Assembly (NCBI RefSeq): GCF_002374315.1
Contig: NZ_NWUX01000012.1
Coordinates: 62,001 to 126,000, forward strand
Direction: 5' to 3'
Source: Vreelandella nigrificans
GTDB lineage: Bacteria > Pseudomonadota > Gammaproteobacteria > Pseudomonadales > Halomonadaceae
DNA: 64,000 nt
Position numbers and translations under genes: made by a program. Each line of letters opens with the position of its first letter. Positions within the stretch are counted from its first letter, which is position 1. A model generated the notes under the pieces. That model did no database searches and was not told the DNA's origin. It saw only the letters and a list, made by a program, of their open reading frames with translations. Shown one piece after another: positions 34,568 to 41,776 of the stretch.

Positions 34568-37476
34568 GCAAACCCAACGGATCAGTAACCCATGCTCGCT
34601 TTCAGGACACTAACCGCTTGGCGTTAACCTGTATTGAAAGCGTGCTGGCGCATTGGCTCCCTGGCGGCAAGGTTCAAAAGCGTGAATACGTGGTGAAGAA
34701 CCCCGCCCGTGACGATCAAAACGCGGGCTCGTTTTCGGTCAACTTGGACACGGGCCAATGGTATGACTTCGCTTCAGGAGACAAGGGCGGCGATCTGGTC
34801 GCCCTGGTGGCCTACCTTGAACGCTGCCCCGCACAGGCCGACGCCTTGCACCTGCTGGAAGGCTTTCTAGGCACTGCCCCTATAGAGCCATCCCGCCCGC
34901 ACAAAAAGCCCAAGGCGGCACCGCCTGACCCATGGCAACCCGTGACACCCATACCCGCCGATGCCCTCAGCGGTATACCCAAGCGGCACTTAAAGCATGG
35001 CGATCCTTGGAAGCGTTGGGAATATCGCAACGCTCAAGGCGAACTACTCATGGTGATTGATCGCTTTAACTTGCCACTGCAACCAGGTGAAGAGAAACCG
35101 CGTAAGGTATTCGCGCCCCTGACCCTTTGGCGGCATACCGGAACAGGGGACACCAAGTGGCAACGTAAGGGATTACCCGCCCCTAGGCCACTGCTGAACG
35201 TGGATCAACTTGCTAAGCAGCCCAGCGCCCCGGTGGTGGTCTGTGAAGGCGAGAAAAGCGCCGATGCGGCTGGCGTATTGCTGCCGGACTATATCGCCAC
35301 CTGCTGGCCCAACGGCACCAACTCCGTGAGTAAAGCCGACTTCACCCCACTCAAGGGGCGTGACGTACTGCTATGGCCTGACAACGATGAAGGTGGCGTT
35401 GTCTGCATGCAGCGGTTGGCCGGGGAGCTACAAACGCTTGGGGCCAAGACTGTGCGCCTGGTGGCTTTGGATTGCTTCAGCCAAGCCCCTGTGTGGCATG
35501 ACAATACCCCCGGCTTTGCTGAGGGTGGTGAGTGGCAGGAAAAGGACGATGCAGCCGACCTGTTAGCCCGTGATTGGACCCCCGCACACCTGAGCGCTCT
35601 GGCTACTGAAGGGACGCTGTTTAAGGAACCTCCAGCCCCACCCGCTTCACCTGCGCCAGCAACCAAGCCTGCCCCGGCAAAGCGAGACGCCCGCAAAAAG
35701 GCACAGCAAACACCCGGCTTCACCGTTAAGGACACAGGCCTGTATGCCGTTCCTGAAGATGGTGAGCCCCGGCGCGTCTGTGAACGGCTGGATATCATCG
35801 CGCAAACCCGCGACGAACGCGGCCAAAACTGGGGGCTACTGGTTGAGTTCTGCGACCCTGACGGCATCACCAAGCGTTGGAACATTCCCGCTGAGGCATT
35901 GATAAGCGAAGGCGCGAAAGATGCTATCTCCCCACTGCTTTCGATGGGGTTAAAGCTGGATGCCAAGCGACCAGCCCGCAACACGAAAAATGACCTTATC
36001 AGCTACCTACAAGGGTATGCAGGCAGCGCCCGCGCTCGCTTGGTGGATCGCATGGGCTGGCACGGCGATGCTTACTTACTGCCCATGGGGGCTATCGGTG
36101 AAACCGTGGAAGCTCTTGAGTTCACCAACCACGGTGCTGAGCTTCCCAGCATTGAAGAGGCGGGCACGTTAGAAGAGTGGCAAACCCATATTGGTGCGCT
36201 CTGCCCTGGCAACGACAGGCTAGCGCTAAGCGTGTGCGTCGCTTTTGCCGGGCCGTTGCTTCACCTGCTGGGGCTAGAGTCGGGTGGCTTCCACCTGTAC
36301 GGGGAGAGTTCAGGAGGTAAAACCACACACCTTCAAGCGGCTGTTTCCGTATACGGCTCGCCTAAGCTGGTGCGTAGCTGGCGCTCTACTGACAACGCCC
36401 TAGAGTCGATCGCTTCCGCCCACTCTGACGGCCTGCTTGCCCTGGATGAAATAGGCATGTGTAGCCCGCGCATCATCGGTGAAACGGTCTACATGCTGGG
36501 CAACGGTGCCGGGAAGGCCCGGGCGAATGATCGCGGCAACGGGAAGCCTGTGCGCCGCTGGCGCTTGTTATTTCTCTCTACGGGGGAAAAGACGCTAGAA
36601 CAGCACATGGATGAAGCCAACCAGATGCACCGGGCGGGTATGGATATTCGCATGCTTGGCGTGCCTGCCGATGCTGGCGCTGGCATGGGCCTGTTTCAAG
36701 AGCTTCATGGCTTCGACAACGCGGCGGATCTGTCTGATTCCCTCAAGGCCAGCGTTAATAAGTATTACGGCACCCCGCTAGTGAAGTTTCTGGAAGCACT
36801 CACCACCCCTGATAACATGCGTACCATCATCAAAGCGTTTCCCAAAACGCTTCAAGCCTTTGAGAAAGAGACACTCCCGAAGGATGCCAGCGGGCAAGCG
36901 CACCGCGCCGCTGCTCGCTTTGCCCTGGTGGCCTTGGCGGGTGAATACGCCACCGAGTGGGGTGCAACGGGCTGGCCTGCCTATACCGCATGGAACGCCG
37001 CTAAGGCGTGTTTCTCTGCTTGGCTGACTGAGCGCGGCGGGGCTGGCAGTCAGGAAGAAGCCAAGGTGCTTGATGCTCTTTGCCACCTGATTGAAACGCA
37101 CGGGGAGGCGCGATTCTCTCGGCTGAACGTGGATTACCAGCACGATACCCATGCACCGCGCACCGTCAATAAGCTGGGCTATCGACGCACAGAAACGCTA
37201 GGCAGCGGCGCTGAGTGCCGTACCATCACGACCTATTACATTGGTTCAGCCTCGTGGACAAAAGAGGTGTGGAGCCGTGCGGGGCTACCCTCAGCACGCC
37301 AAGCCAACAAGGTGTTAAAGGCCCATGACGTGCTTCAGCTTGACCATGAAGGCAAAACGTCTATCAAGGTACCCGGCATCAAAGGCGGCTCACCACGCTA
37401 CTACGTGTTCACTGATGAAGCGCTCTACAGGGCACAGAACGCCGCGAACGATGATGCGGCCACCAAGGCAGCCTAA
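34564..37476 (+). CDS. Primase-helicase with TOPRIM and DUF927 domains
   Basis: 970 residues. The N-terminus (about 30-100) has the primase-like segment FSVNLDTGQWYDFASGDKGGDLVALVAYL but no CHC2 cysteines. A TOPRIM domain follows (about 220-310) with VVVCEGEKSADAA and VLLWPDNDEGG, the acidic metal site. A Pro-rich linker (about 355-380) leads to DUF927 (about 385-680) with Walker A LYGESSGGKTTHLQAA and Walker B GLLALDEIGM. It should unwind and prime the excised element's DNA, like P4 alpha. It is probably the protein that reads the TTGTGTC clusters, though this is inference. Confidence 0.88.
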   Translation: MSKPNGSVTHARFQDTNRLALTCIESVLAHWLPGGKVQKREYVVKNPARDDQNAGSFSVNLDTGQWYDFASGDKGGDLVALVAYLERCPAQADALHLLEGFLGTAPIEPSRPHKKPKAAPPDPWQPVTPIPADALSGIPKRHLKHGDPWKRWEYRNAQGELLMVIDRFNLPLQPGEEKPRKVFAPLTLWRHTGTGDTKWQRKGLPAPRPLLNVDQLAKQPSAPVVVCEGEKSADAAGVLLPDYIATCWPNGTNSVSKADFTPLKGRDVLLWPDNDEGGVVCMQRLAGELQTLGAKTVRLVALDCFSQAPVWHDNTPGFAEGGEWQEKDDAADLLARDWTPAHLSALATEGTLFKEPPAPPASPAPATKPAPAKRDARKKAQQTPGFTVKDTGLYAVPEDGEPRRVCERLDIIAQTRDERGQNWGLLVEFCDPDGITKRWNIPAEALISEGAKDAISPLLSMGLKLDAKRPARNTKNDLISYLQGYAGSARARLVDRMGWHGDAYLLPMGAIGETVEALEFTNHGAELPSIEEAGTLEEWQTHIGALCPGNDRLALSVCVAFAGPLLHLLGLESGGFHLYGESSGGKTTHLQAAVSVYGSPKLVRSWRSTDNALESIASAHSDGLLALDEIGMCSPRIIGETVYMLGNGAGKARANDRGNGKPVRRWRLLFLSTGEKTLEQHMDEANQMHRAGMDIRMLGVPADAGAGMGLFQELHGFDNAADLSDSLKASVNKYYGTPLVKFLEALTTPDNMRTIIKAFPKTLQAFEKETLPKDASGQAHRAAARFALVALAGEYATEWGATGWPAYTAWNAAKACFSAWLTERGGAGSQEEAKVLDALCHLIETHGEARFSRLNVDYQHDTHAPRTVNKLGYRRTETLGSGAECRTITTYYIGSASWTKEVWSRAGLPSARQANKVLKAHDVLQLDHEGKTSIKVPGIKGGSPRYYVFTDEALYRAQNAANDDAATKAA

Positions 37477-37522
37477 AATCAAGCCATAATCGCCTTAGGA
37501 AGATGCTTATACGCTTCAAAAA

Positions 37523-37552
37523 TTGACACACGAAACTTTTAGGGCCTAAAAT
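37523..37552 (+). promoter_or_regulatory. Sigma-70 promoter of the cargo pair
   Basis: A consensus TTGACA (37523-37528) and TAAAAT (37547-37552) are 18 bases apart, 36 bases before the ATG at 37588. The promoter makes the cargo pair independent of the replication genes. Confidence 0.7.
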
Positions 37553-37587
37553 CCTGTTTAACGAAACCGCCACAAGAGTTGCCCAAC

Positions 37588-38238
37588 ATGTCCCCTCGCC
37601 CAAACCCTATTGCTGATTTGCTTGTAAAACATCTTGCACGCGACCTTGTCATGGGTATTGAAGATGCTCTTTATACTGGGGCAAGGCGTGGATATGCGGC
37701 TGGTGGGGCTACCCATCCGGGGCATCGAGCGCACTCAACTGGGCAAATGCGCCACTTCCATTGCAATGAAGCCTTCTGGGATGCACTAGAAGCAGGGGGA
37801 GCGACCCCAACACCATTAAACGGGAATCAGATTGTTGTGGGGCAAGCAGGTATTTTTACTATTGGCAGGTTTCATAGTGATTGCGGCCTCCAGGGTGGCA
37901 GACGCAGCAAGGCCCGATCTCAGCTAGCAGAAGCAAACGAAGTGATCGAGAAGATCATTGCGCCTGACCTTTTTCAGGAAGCGCGCGAAGCAACTAGCGC
38001 AAGCGTTTTCTTTATGACCAGTTCGAACCGTCATTACAACGGTGATGAGGATCAATCCCCTTTATCGTCTATTGAGATTGGTGTACCTCGCAAAGACATG
38101 AATGGATGGGTTTTTCACGAATCAATCCGAATGTTTTTGCGCCGCTATGAAACAGAGGTTGTTACTCAAGAAGACAACGCAACGGCGCGTCTCAAGGTGG
38201 GCGTTGTCAAGCGTCAAGATCAGGAAGGCACACAATGA
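37588..38238 (+). CDS. Hypothetical protein, partner of the XRE-ImmA/IrrE protein
   Basis: 216 residues from ATG 37588. Visible features are a basic Gly/Ala/His-rich stretch (GARRGYAAGGATHPGHRAHSTGQMRH, about 32-57) and QAGIFTIGRFHSDCGLQGG, followed by a helix, VFFMTSSNRHYNGDED, and a C-terminal beta-rich part with LKVGVVKRQD. No family recognised. It has its own promoter and overlaps the XRE-ImmA gene by four bases. Such two-gene units on mobile elements are often toxin-antitoxin or anti-phage modules. Confidence 0.65.
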   Translation: MSPRPNPIADLLVKHLARDLVMGIEDALYTGARRGYAAGGATHPGHRAHSTGQMRHFHCNEAFWDALEAGGATPTPLNGNQIVVGQAGIFTIGRFHSDCGLQGGRRSKARSQLAEANEVIEKIIAPDLFQEAREATSASVFFMTSSNRHYNGDEDQSPLSSIEIGVPRKDMNGWVFHESIRMFLRRYETEVVTQEDNATARLKVGVVKRQDQEGTQ

Positions 38239-39446
38239 GCCGTGGAATTTCCACATTCGCACCCGAGCGGCTAATTCAGGTATTAGCCGCTCGTAGGCTT
38301 TCACAAGTTCAACTGGCGAACATGGTAGGCGTTTCGCCTGCTACTGTTAGCAAATGGAAAGCTGGCCAACAAGCTCCTACAAATGAAGTGCTTGATCGTC
38401 TAGCTAATGTTGTAAACCTAGAGGCCGAGTGGTTCACACGTCCTCTCTCACAGGCATGTACTAAACCACTATTTCGTAGTAACGCTACAGCCCATGTTGC
38501 TGCGCGTAACATGCTGGAAACTCGTTTAGCATGGGCAATAGAAATCACTGAAAAATTAGAAGAGTACGTTGATTACCCACTAGTAAATTTACCAGTACGT
38601 AAATTCTTAAATCCTGAAGAAATTACGGCAGAAGATATTGAGCAAGCGGCTTCGGAATGTCGCGACCTTTGGCGTCTAGGCCGTGCGCCAGTGCCAGACT
38701 TAGCGTTGGCTGTTGAAAGTGCTGGCATTATATTGGTGAGAGAAGAGACAGGCATTCCTCAGATTGAAGGTTTATCAGCTTGGAGTGGCTCTCATGACAG
38801 GCCTTTTATTTTGCTGTCTGCTGACAAGGATAACGGTTTTAGAAGCCGCTTCGATTTAGCTCACGAACTAGGGCATCTAATCCTGCACAAGCATATTCCA
38901 AGGGCAACTGAGCGGGATCAGTATAAGCTGATGGAAGCCCAAGCCCATCAGTTCGCAGGCGCTTTCCTGTTACCTCTTGAGACTTTTGTCAATGAAATAA
39001 GGACACCAGTTCTTTTAGACAGTCTGCTATTAGACAAACAGCGCTGGGGAGTATCTGTCGCAGCCATCATTATGCGTTTGGTGGCTTTGGGTATGATTGA
39101 TGAAGAAGAAAAGATAGCTCTCTTTAAAAGACGCTCAGCTCGCTGGGGAGCTAAATCAGAACCATACGATGATTCCAGAGCGCCTGAAAAACCGCGACTT
39201 CTAAAACGAACCATCGAAATGCTAGTTAATGAAGGAGTGATGACGCTCGACTCTATCCCTCGCTATATAGGCTTATCAGCAGGAGATATCGAGATGCTAA
39301 CCAGCCTTCCTGAGGGATACTTTAAAGGTGGTGCCACTGTCCTCACTCTGCCTACCCTACGGGATCGCATGAGCAGCCGCCCGGAATCAGCCACTGAAAG
39401 ACCTGGCAAAGTGGTAGAGTTTCATCGTAATAAGCAAACCACATAA
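38235..39446 (+). CDS. XRE regulator fused to ImmA/IrrE metallopeptidase
   Basis: 403 residues. An XRE helix-turn-helix occupies about 10-65 (LSQVQLANMVGVSPATVSKWKAG). A zincin domain follows with HELGH (in FDLAHELGHLILHKH, about 212) and the third-ligand helix MEAQAHQFAGAFLLP. In ImmA/IrrE systems the protease cleaves a repressor when DNA damage or phage infection is sensed; here the DNA-binding part is in the same chain. A C-terminal region of about 110 residues ends the protein. It is cotranslated with the unknown partner. Confidence 0.88.
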   Translation: MSRGISTFAPERLIQVLAARRLSQVQLANMVGVSPATVSKWKAGQQAPTNEVLDRLANVVNLEAEWFTRPLSQACTKPLFRSNATAHVAARNMLETRLAWAIEITEKLEEYVDYPLVNLPVRKFLNPEEITAEDIEQAASECRDLWRLGRAPVPDLALAVESAGIILVREETGIPQIEGLSAWSGSHDRPFILLSADKDNGFRSRFDLAHELGHLILHKHIPRATERDQYKLMEAQAHQFAGAFLLPLETFVNEIRTPVLLDSLLLDKQRWGVSVAAIIMRLVALGMIDEEEKIALFKRRSARWGAKSEPYDDSRAPEKPRLLKRTIEMLVNEGVMTLDSIPRYIGLSAGDIEMLTSLPEGYFKGGATVLTLPTLRDRMSSRPESATERPGKVVEFHRNKQTT

Positions 39447-39491
39447 ATACCTACAGCCCGCCCCTCTAAACACCTTCTACACTTTCCTGAC

Positions 39492-39518
39492 TGCTTAGCC
39501 TCAACGCGAGGCTAAGCA
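39492..39518 (+). terminator. Hairpin terminator after the cargo pair
   Basis: TGCTTAGCCTC (39492-39502), loop AACGC, GAGGCTAAGCA (39508-39518): an 11-bp perfect stem 45 bases past the stop. The T-run is poor. Confidence 0.5.
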
Positions 39519-39545
39519 CCACTTCAATAAGTTAATACCACCTTG

Positions 39546-39623
39546 GCTGGTGCTGGTGCTGGTGCTGGTGCTGGTGCTGGCGCTGGCGCTGGCGCTGGCG
39601 CTGGCGCTGGCGCTGGCGCTGGC
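39546..39623 (+). repeat. Hexanucleotide tract, 5 GCTGGT plus 8 GCTGGC units
   Basis: Thirteen uninterrupted 6-bp units. The first five are GCTGGT and the last eight GCTGGC, a clean switch in one base. It is non-coding on both strands by context. The tract could change length by slippage. Confidence 0.9.
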
Positions 39624-39757
39624 AGTAGCGTACCCCAAGCAGGCACCTAATCAACCATTGGCTATGAGCTTCAGCCGCGCCAACAGCCACGCTAGGGCCG
39701 CTCTCATTGTGCCTTGCCAATAGTGCTGTTCAGGGCTAAGAACGCTGTTTCGCTATT

Positions 39758-39939
39758 TTGTGTCGTGTCGCACCCCGACCGTGATGGATTACCGCCTAAC
39801 CAGCACCTTCCAAAACCAAGACACAACTTGTGTCTAAGCACTTTGTGTCAGCCTGTTTTTAATTTTGTGTCCTACAAATTTTTACTATTAGTTTCATTGA
39901 CTTAAAGTGACTCAGGACACAAAGACACAACGGACACAA
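39758..39939. repeat. Heptamer cluster B (TTGTGTC/GACACAA), candidate replication origin half
   Basis: TTGTGTC begins at 39758. The palindrome GACACAACTTGTGTC lies at 39820-39834. TTGTGTC then begins at 39843 and 39865, and GACACAA begins at 39916, 39924 and 39933. Spacings (9, 22, 45 and 8 bases) repeat those of cluster A in reverse order, with an AT-rich core between 39872 and 39915. Confidence 0.8.
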
Positions 39940-40071
39940 CCAAAACACAGCGACCCGGGTCAGGCATGCCCACGCCCTGCAAAAGCATCATCCAAGTAGC
40001 GCCGTGATGCGCCCCAATGCCATGCACTACCACCAGAGGTTTTGCCCCTTTGAAGCTCTCCAAGGGTTTTA

Positions 40072-40199
40072 GGTATATAGGGGGTGCTGGCGGTCTCGTG
40101 CCCAGCCGGGGGGCAGGTCAAAAGTTCAGAGCCCTATGGCTCTAGACCGATACGCCCCCCTTGCTTGTTTAAGCGGGGAAAATGGCAGGGGGGTATATC
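40072..40199. other. GC-rich dyad region, possible packaging site
   Basis: No gene. A G-run (TATATAGGGGGTGCTGGC) begins at 40073. AGAGCC-CTAT-GGCTCT is a dyad at about 40127-40142. ATACGCCCCCCTTGC (40150-40164) faces GCAGGGGGGTATAT (40185-40198). G/C runs around a central dyad near the end of a satellite-like element recall phage cos regions. Unproven. Confidence 0.35.
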
Positions 40200-40359
40200 A
40201 AAGGGTTGAGTGCCATAAAGCTGCACTTGAATGCACATAGAAAATGGATTGACGTTATCACTAAGGGAGCTTAGCCAGAACACGCCAGCGCTTCTTTTCT
40301 GGAGGCAAACGCGGGGTAGGCATTCAGGCCTCAGGGATAGAAAAACACGCCAGTTCTAT
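40200..40359. other. Non-coding stretch at the right end of the element
   Basis: Nothing supportable as a gene is seen between the GC-rich dyad region and the right arm-type repeat. With 39447-40200, it makes the last kilobase of the element almost entirely non-coding. Confidence 0.4.
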
Positions 40360-40376
40360 ACCCGGCATATACCCAA
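40360..40376 (+). repeat. Right copy of the 17-bp direct repeat, candidate integrase arm site
   Basis: ACCCGGCATATACCCAA, identical to 27912-27928. A partial further copy (TATACCC) lies immediately before it. Confidence 0.6.
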
Positions 40377-40378
40377 CG

Positions 40379-40407
40379 AAAAAAGCCACCCGATGGGGTG
40401 GCCTTTT
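40379..40407 (-). terminator. Element-borne tRNA terminator at the right att site
   Basis: GCCACCC, loop GAT, then GGGGTGGC; TTTTTT follows on the minus strand. It differs in sequence from the host terminator at 27668-27692 but takes the same place behind the tRNA end, so the element brings its own terminator. Confidence 0.75.
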
Positions 40408-40443
40408 AATGTCTCTAACGCTTTGCTTTTGAACCACTTTTAG

Positions 40444-40491
40444 TGGTGCCGACACCAGGAGTCGAACCCGGGACCTACTGATTACAAGTCA
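40444..40491 (-). pseudogene. 3' half of tRNA-Thr(TGT), right attachment site
   Basis: Same 48 bases as the left copy, from GGCACCA back to the anticodon stem (TGACTTGT). To restore the tRNA it should be followed on its right by the 5' half. Instead CACCACC and unrelated DNA follow. The gene is therefore broken here, most simply by another insertion at the same site. Confidence 0.82.
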
Positions 40492-40842
40492 CACCACCAA
40501 AAAAAGTAGAAAAATCAGTGCATTACGCCTAGCGCAAGGCCTCGTGAAATGCGTATAGGGACAGCCTGGGAGATCAGGAATTATCACCAGCATCACACGG
40601 CATCATCGAGTAGCTATTGAAGAGGATGAGGCTGCAAGTGTCAACCTGCATCAGGGAGGGCTAATTCAGACAATCGTCTAAAGCAGGCCGATAGGCGCAG
40701 AAGGGATCTCGAGTGAAGCAAAAAGCGGTGCCGGGCTGACCACATTGTTTCAGCAACGGTGATCCAACTGACGGAGACCTGCTTGCTACTTGTTCGATCA
40801 TGCCTAACCCACATGAGCTTATGACGCTTTCAGATCAATCGT
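40492..40842. other. Intergenic stretch right of the tRNA-Thr fragment
   Basis: About 350 bases with no intact gene. Fragments of open frame are short and broken by stops. It may be the decayed end of a second element or a transposase remnant. Composition is intermediate between the element and the GC-rich operon that follows. Confidence 0.4.
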
Positions 40843-41574
40843 TCATTCTAGGTAAGTCAAATTAGTCTCCCAGCTCTCGCTGCTGACTTCGATGGCCGCC
40901 CTTACCGCCGACTCGTCACCCGCCTGTAAGGCGGCATAGATGGCCCGGTGGTCCTTCAGGGCGACCTCGGGCAACGTCTGCATCGAGGTCTCCAGGGCCG
41001 CCTCGATCAGCTGGATCAGAGTCTCACCCACCCGAATGGTCATCGGGTTGTGGGTCGCCTGAAGGATCGCCCGGTGGAAGGCGACATCGTGACGAGCCGT
41101 CTGCTCCCCGTTGGCAATTGCAGTGGCCATGGCCTCGATGCTCTGCTGGATGCGAGCATGGTCCTCCGGCCAGGCATTGTGCATGGCCTGCAGGGTATAG
41201 GCGGGCTCGAACATCTTGCGGAACTCGAGCACATCTCGGGTCATGCCCCGGGCCAGGATCATGCCGAATGCCATTGGGTCCACCAGAGGGGCTCCTGGCT
41301 CGCGGCAAATCATGGTGCCCTGCCCCCGCTTAACGTCCACGATGCCGATGGCCTGCAGCATCTTGATGGCCTCTCGGACGCTCGACTTGCCGATCCCCAG
41401 GGTCTGGGTCAGCTCCGTCTCCGACGGCAGGTAATCGCCCGGCTGGAGTTCACCGCGAATCAGTGCCCCCTTGATGCGTTCCAGCAGCTGCAGGGCAACG
41501 GAGCTGCGATCAATGGAGCTGCCGAAGCTCTCCATGGACGTGAGCGGCAGTGTGGGCTGGCGTTTCAGACTCAT
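40843..41574 (-). CDS. GntR/FadR family transcriptional regulator
   Basis: 243 residues from ATG 41574; an upstream ATG at 41607 has no ribosome site. The winged HTH (about 20-85) shows LLERIKGALIRGELQPGDYLPSETEL and KSSVREAIKMLQAIGIVDVKRGQGT. The C-terminal FCD domain (about 105-230) has metal- or ligand-binding His/Asp residues (RHDVAFHRAILQATHN; KDHRAIYAAL). It is divergent from the asparaginase-led operon and most likely controls it in response to a pathway acid. Confidence 0.88.
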   Translation of the reverse strand: MSLKRQPTLPLTSMESFGSSIDRSSVALQLLERIKGALIRGELQPGDYLPSETELTQTLGIGKSSVREAIKMLQAIGIVDVKRGQGTMICREPGAPLVDPMAFGMILARGMTRDVLEFRKMFEPAYTLQAMHNAWPEDHARIQQSIEAMATAIANGEQTARHDVAFHRAILQATHNPMTIRVGETLIQLIEAALETSMQTLPEVALKDHRAIYAALQAGDESAVRAAIEVSSESWETNLTYLE

Positions 41575-41671
41575 GCTGGCGTCTCGTGTTGGCGTGGCGT
41601 GCCGCATCGAAGCGAATTGTGATTTGTCGATGCCGAATAGTTGGACGTCCTGTCATTTCCCGCTTGCAGAC

Positions 41672-41687
41672 GACTCGAAATCGAGTC
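41672..41687. promoter_or_regulatory. Perfect palindrome in the divergent promoter region
   Basis: GACTCGA-AA-TCGAGTC, 16 bp, between the regulator gene and the operon. A candidate operator or promoter element. Confidence 0.45.
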
Positions 41688-41697
41688 TAGCATGAGG

Positions 41698-41723
41698 TCA
41701 GACAACAGACATCTGACGTCTGA
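41698..41723. promoter_or_regulatory. Candidate GntR operator
   Basis: TCAGAC (41698-41703) and GTCTGA (41718-41723) are inverted. CAGACATCTG-like inner repeats lie between them. It sits about 55 bases before the asparaginase start, where a FadR-type repressor would block the promoter. Confidence 0.45.
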
Positions 41724-41776
41724 ACCCTGAAGTGGCATCGAGGGCCAAGGCCCCCATGCCCGACACGGTGACAATA

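Larger units (their letters stand above)
27701..40491. mobile_element. 12.8-kb integrated P4-like satellite or integrative replicon in tRNA-Thr
   Basis: The two ends are near-identical 80-base direct repeats (27701-27780 and 40412-40491) made of the 3' half of tRNA-Thr(TGT) plus its downstream sequence. Inside are a tyrosine integrase next to the left end, an AlpA-like regulator, a toxin-antitoxin pair, a large TOPRIM/DUF927 primase-helicase, chains of small overlapping genes and a cargo pair, with no capsid or conjugation genes. Size, gene order and content match phage satellites or replicating integrative islands. Two inverted heptamer clusters are likely origins. Which helper it uses, if any, is not visible. 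Confidence 0.82.

Noticed and set aside
39532..39720. Small minus-strand protein with Gln-Arg and Gln-His repeats
   Set aside because: The repeats are only the translation of the hexanucleotide tract; there is no ribosome site or further domain.
40492..40842. Transposase remnant
   Set aside because: No inverted ends and no recognisable DDE or HNH segment could be read; called non-coding instead.
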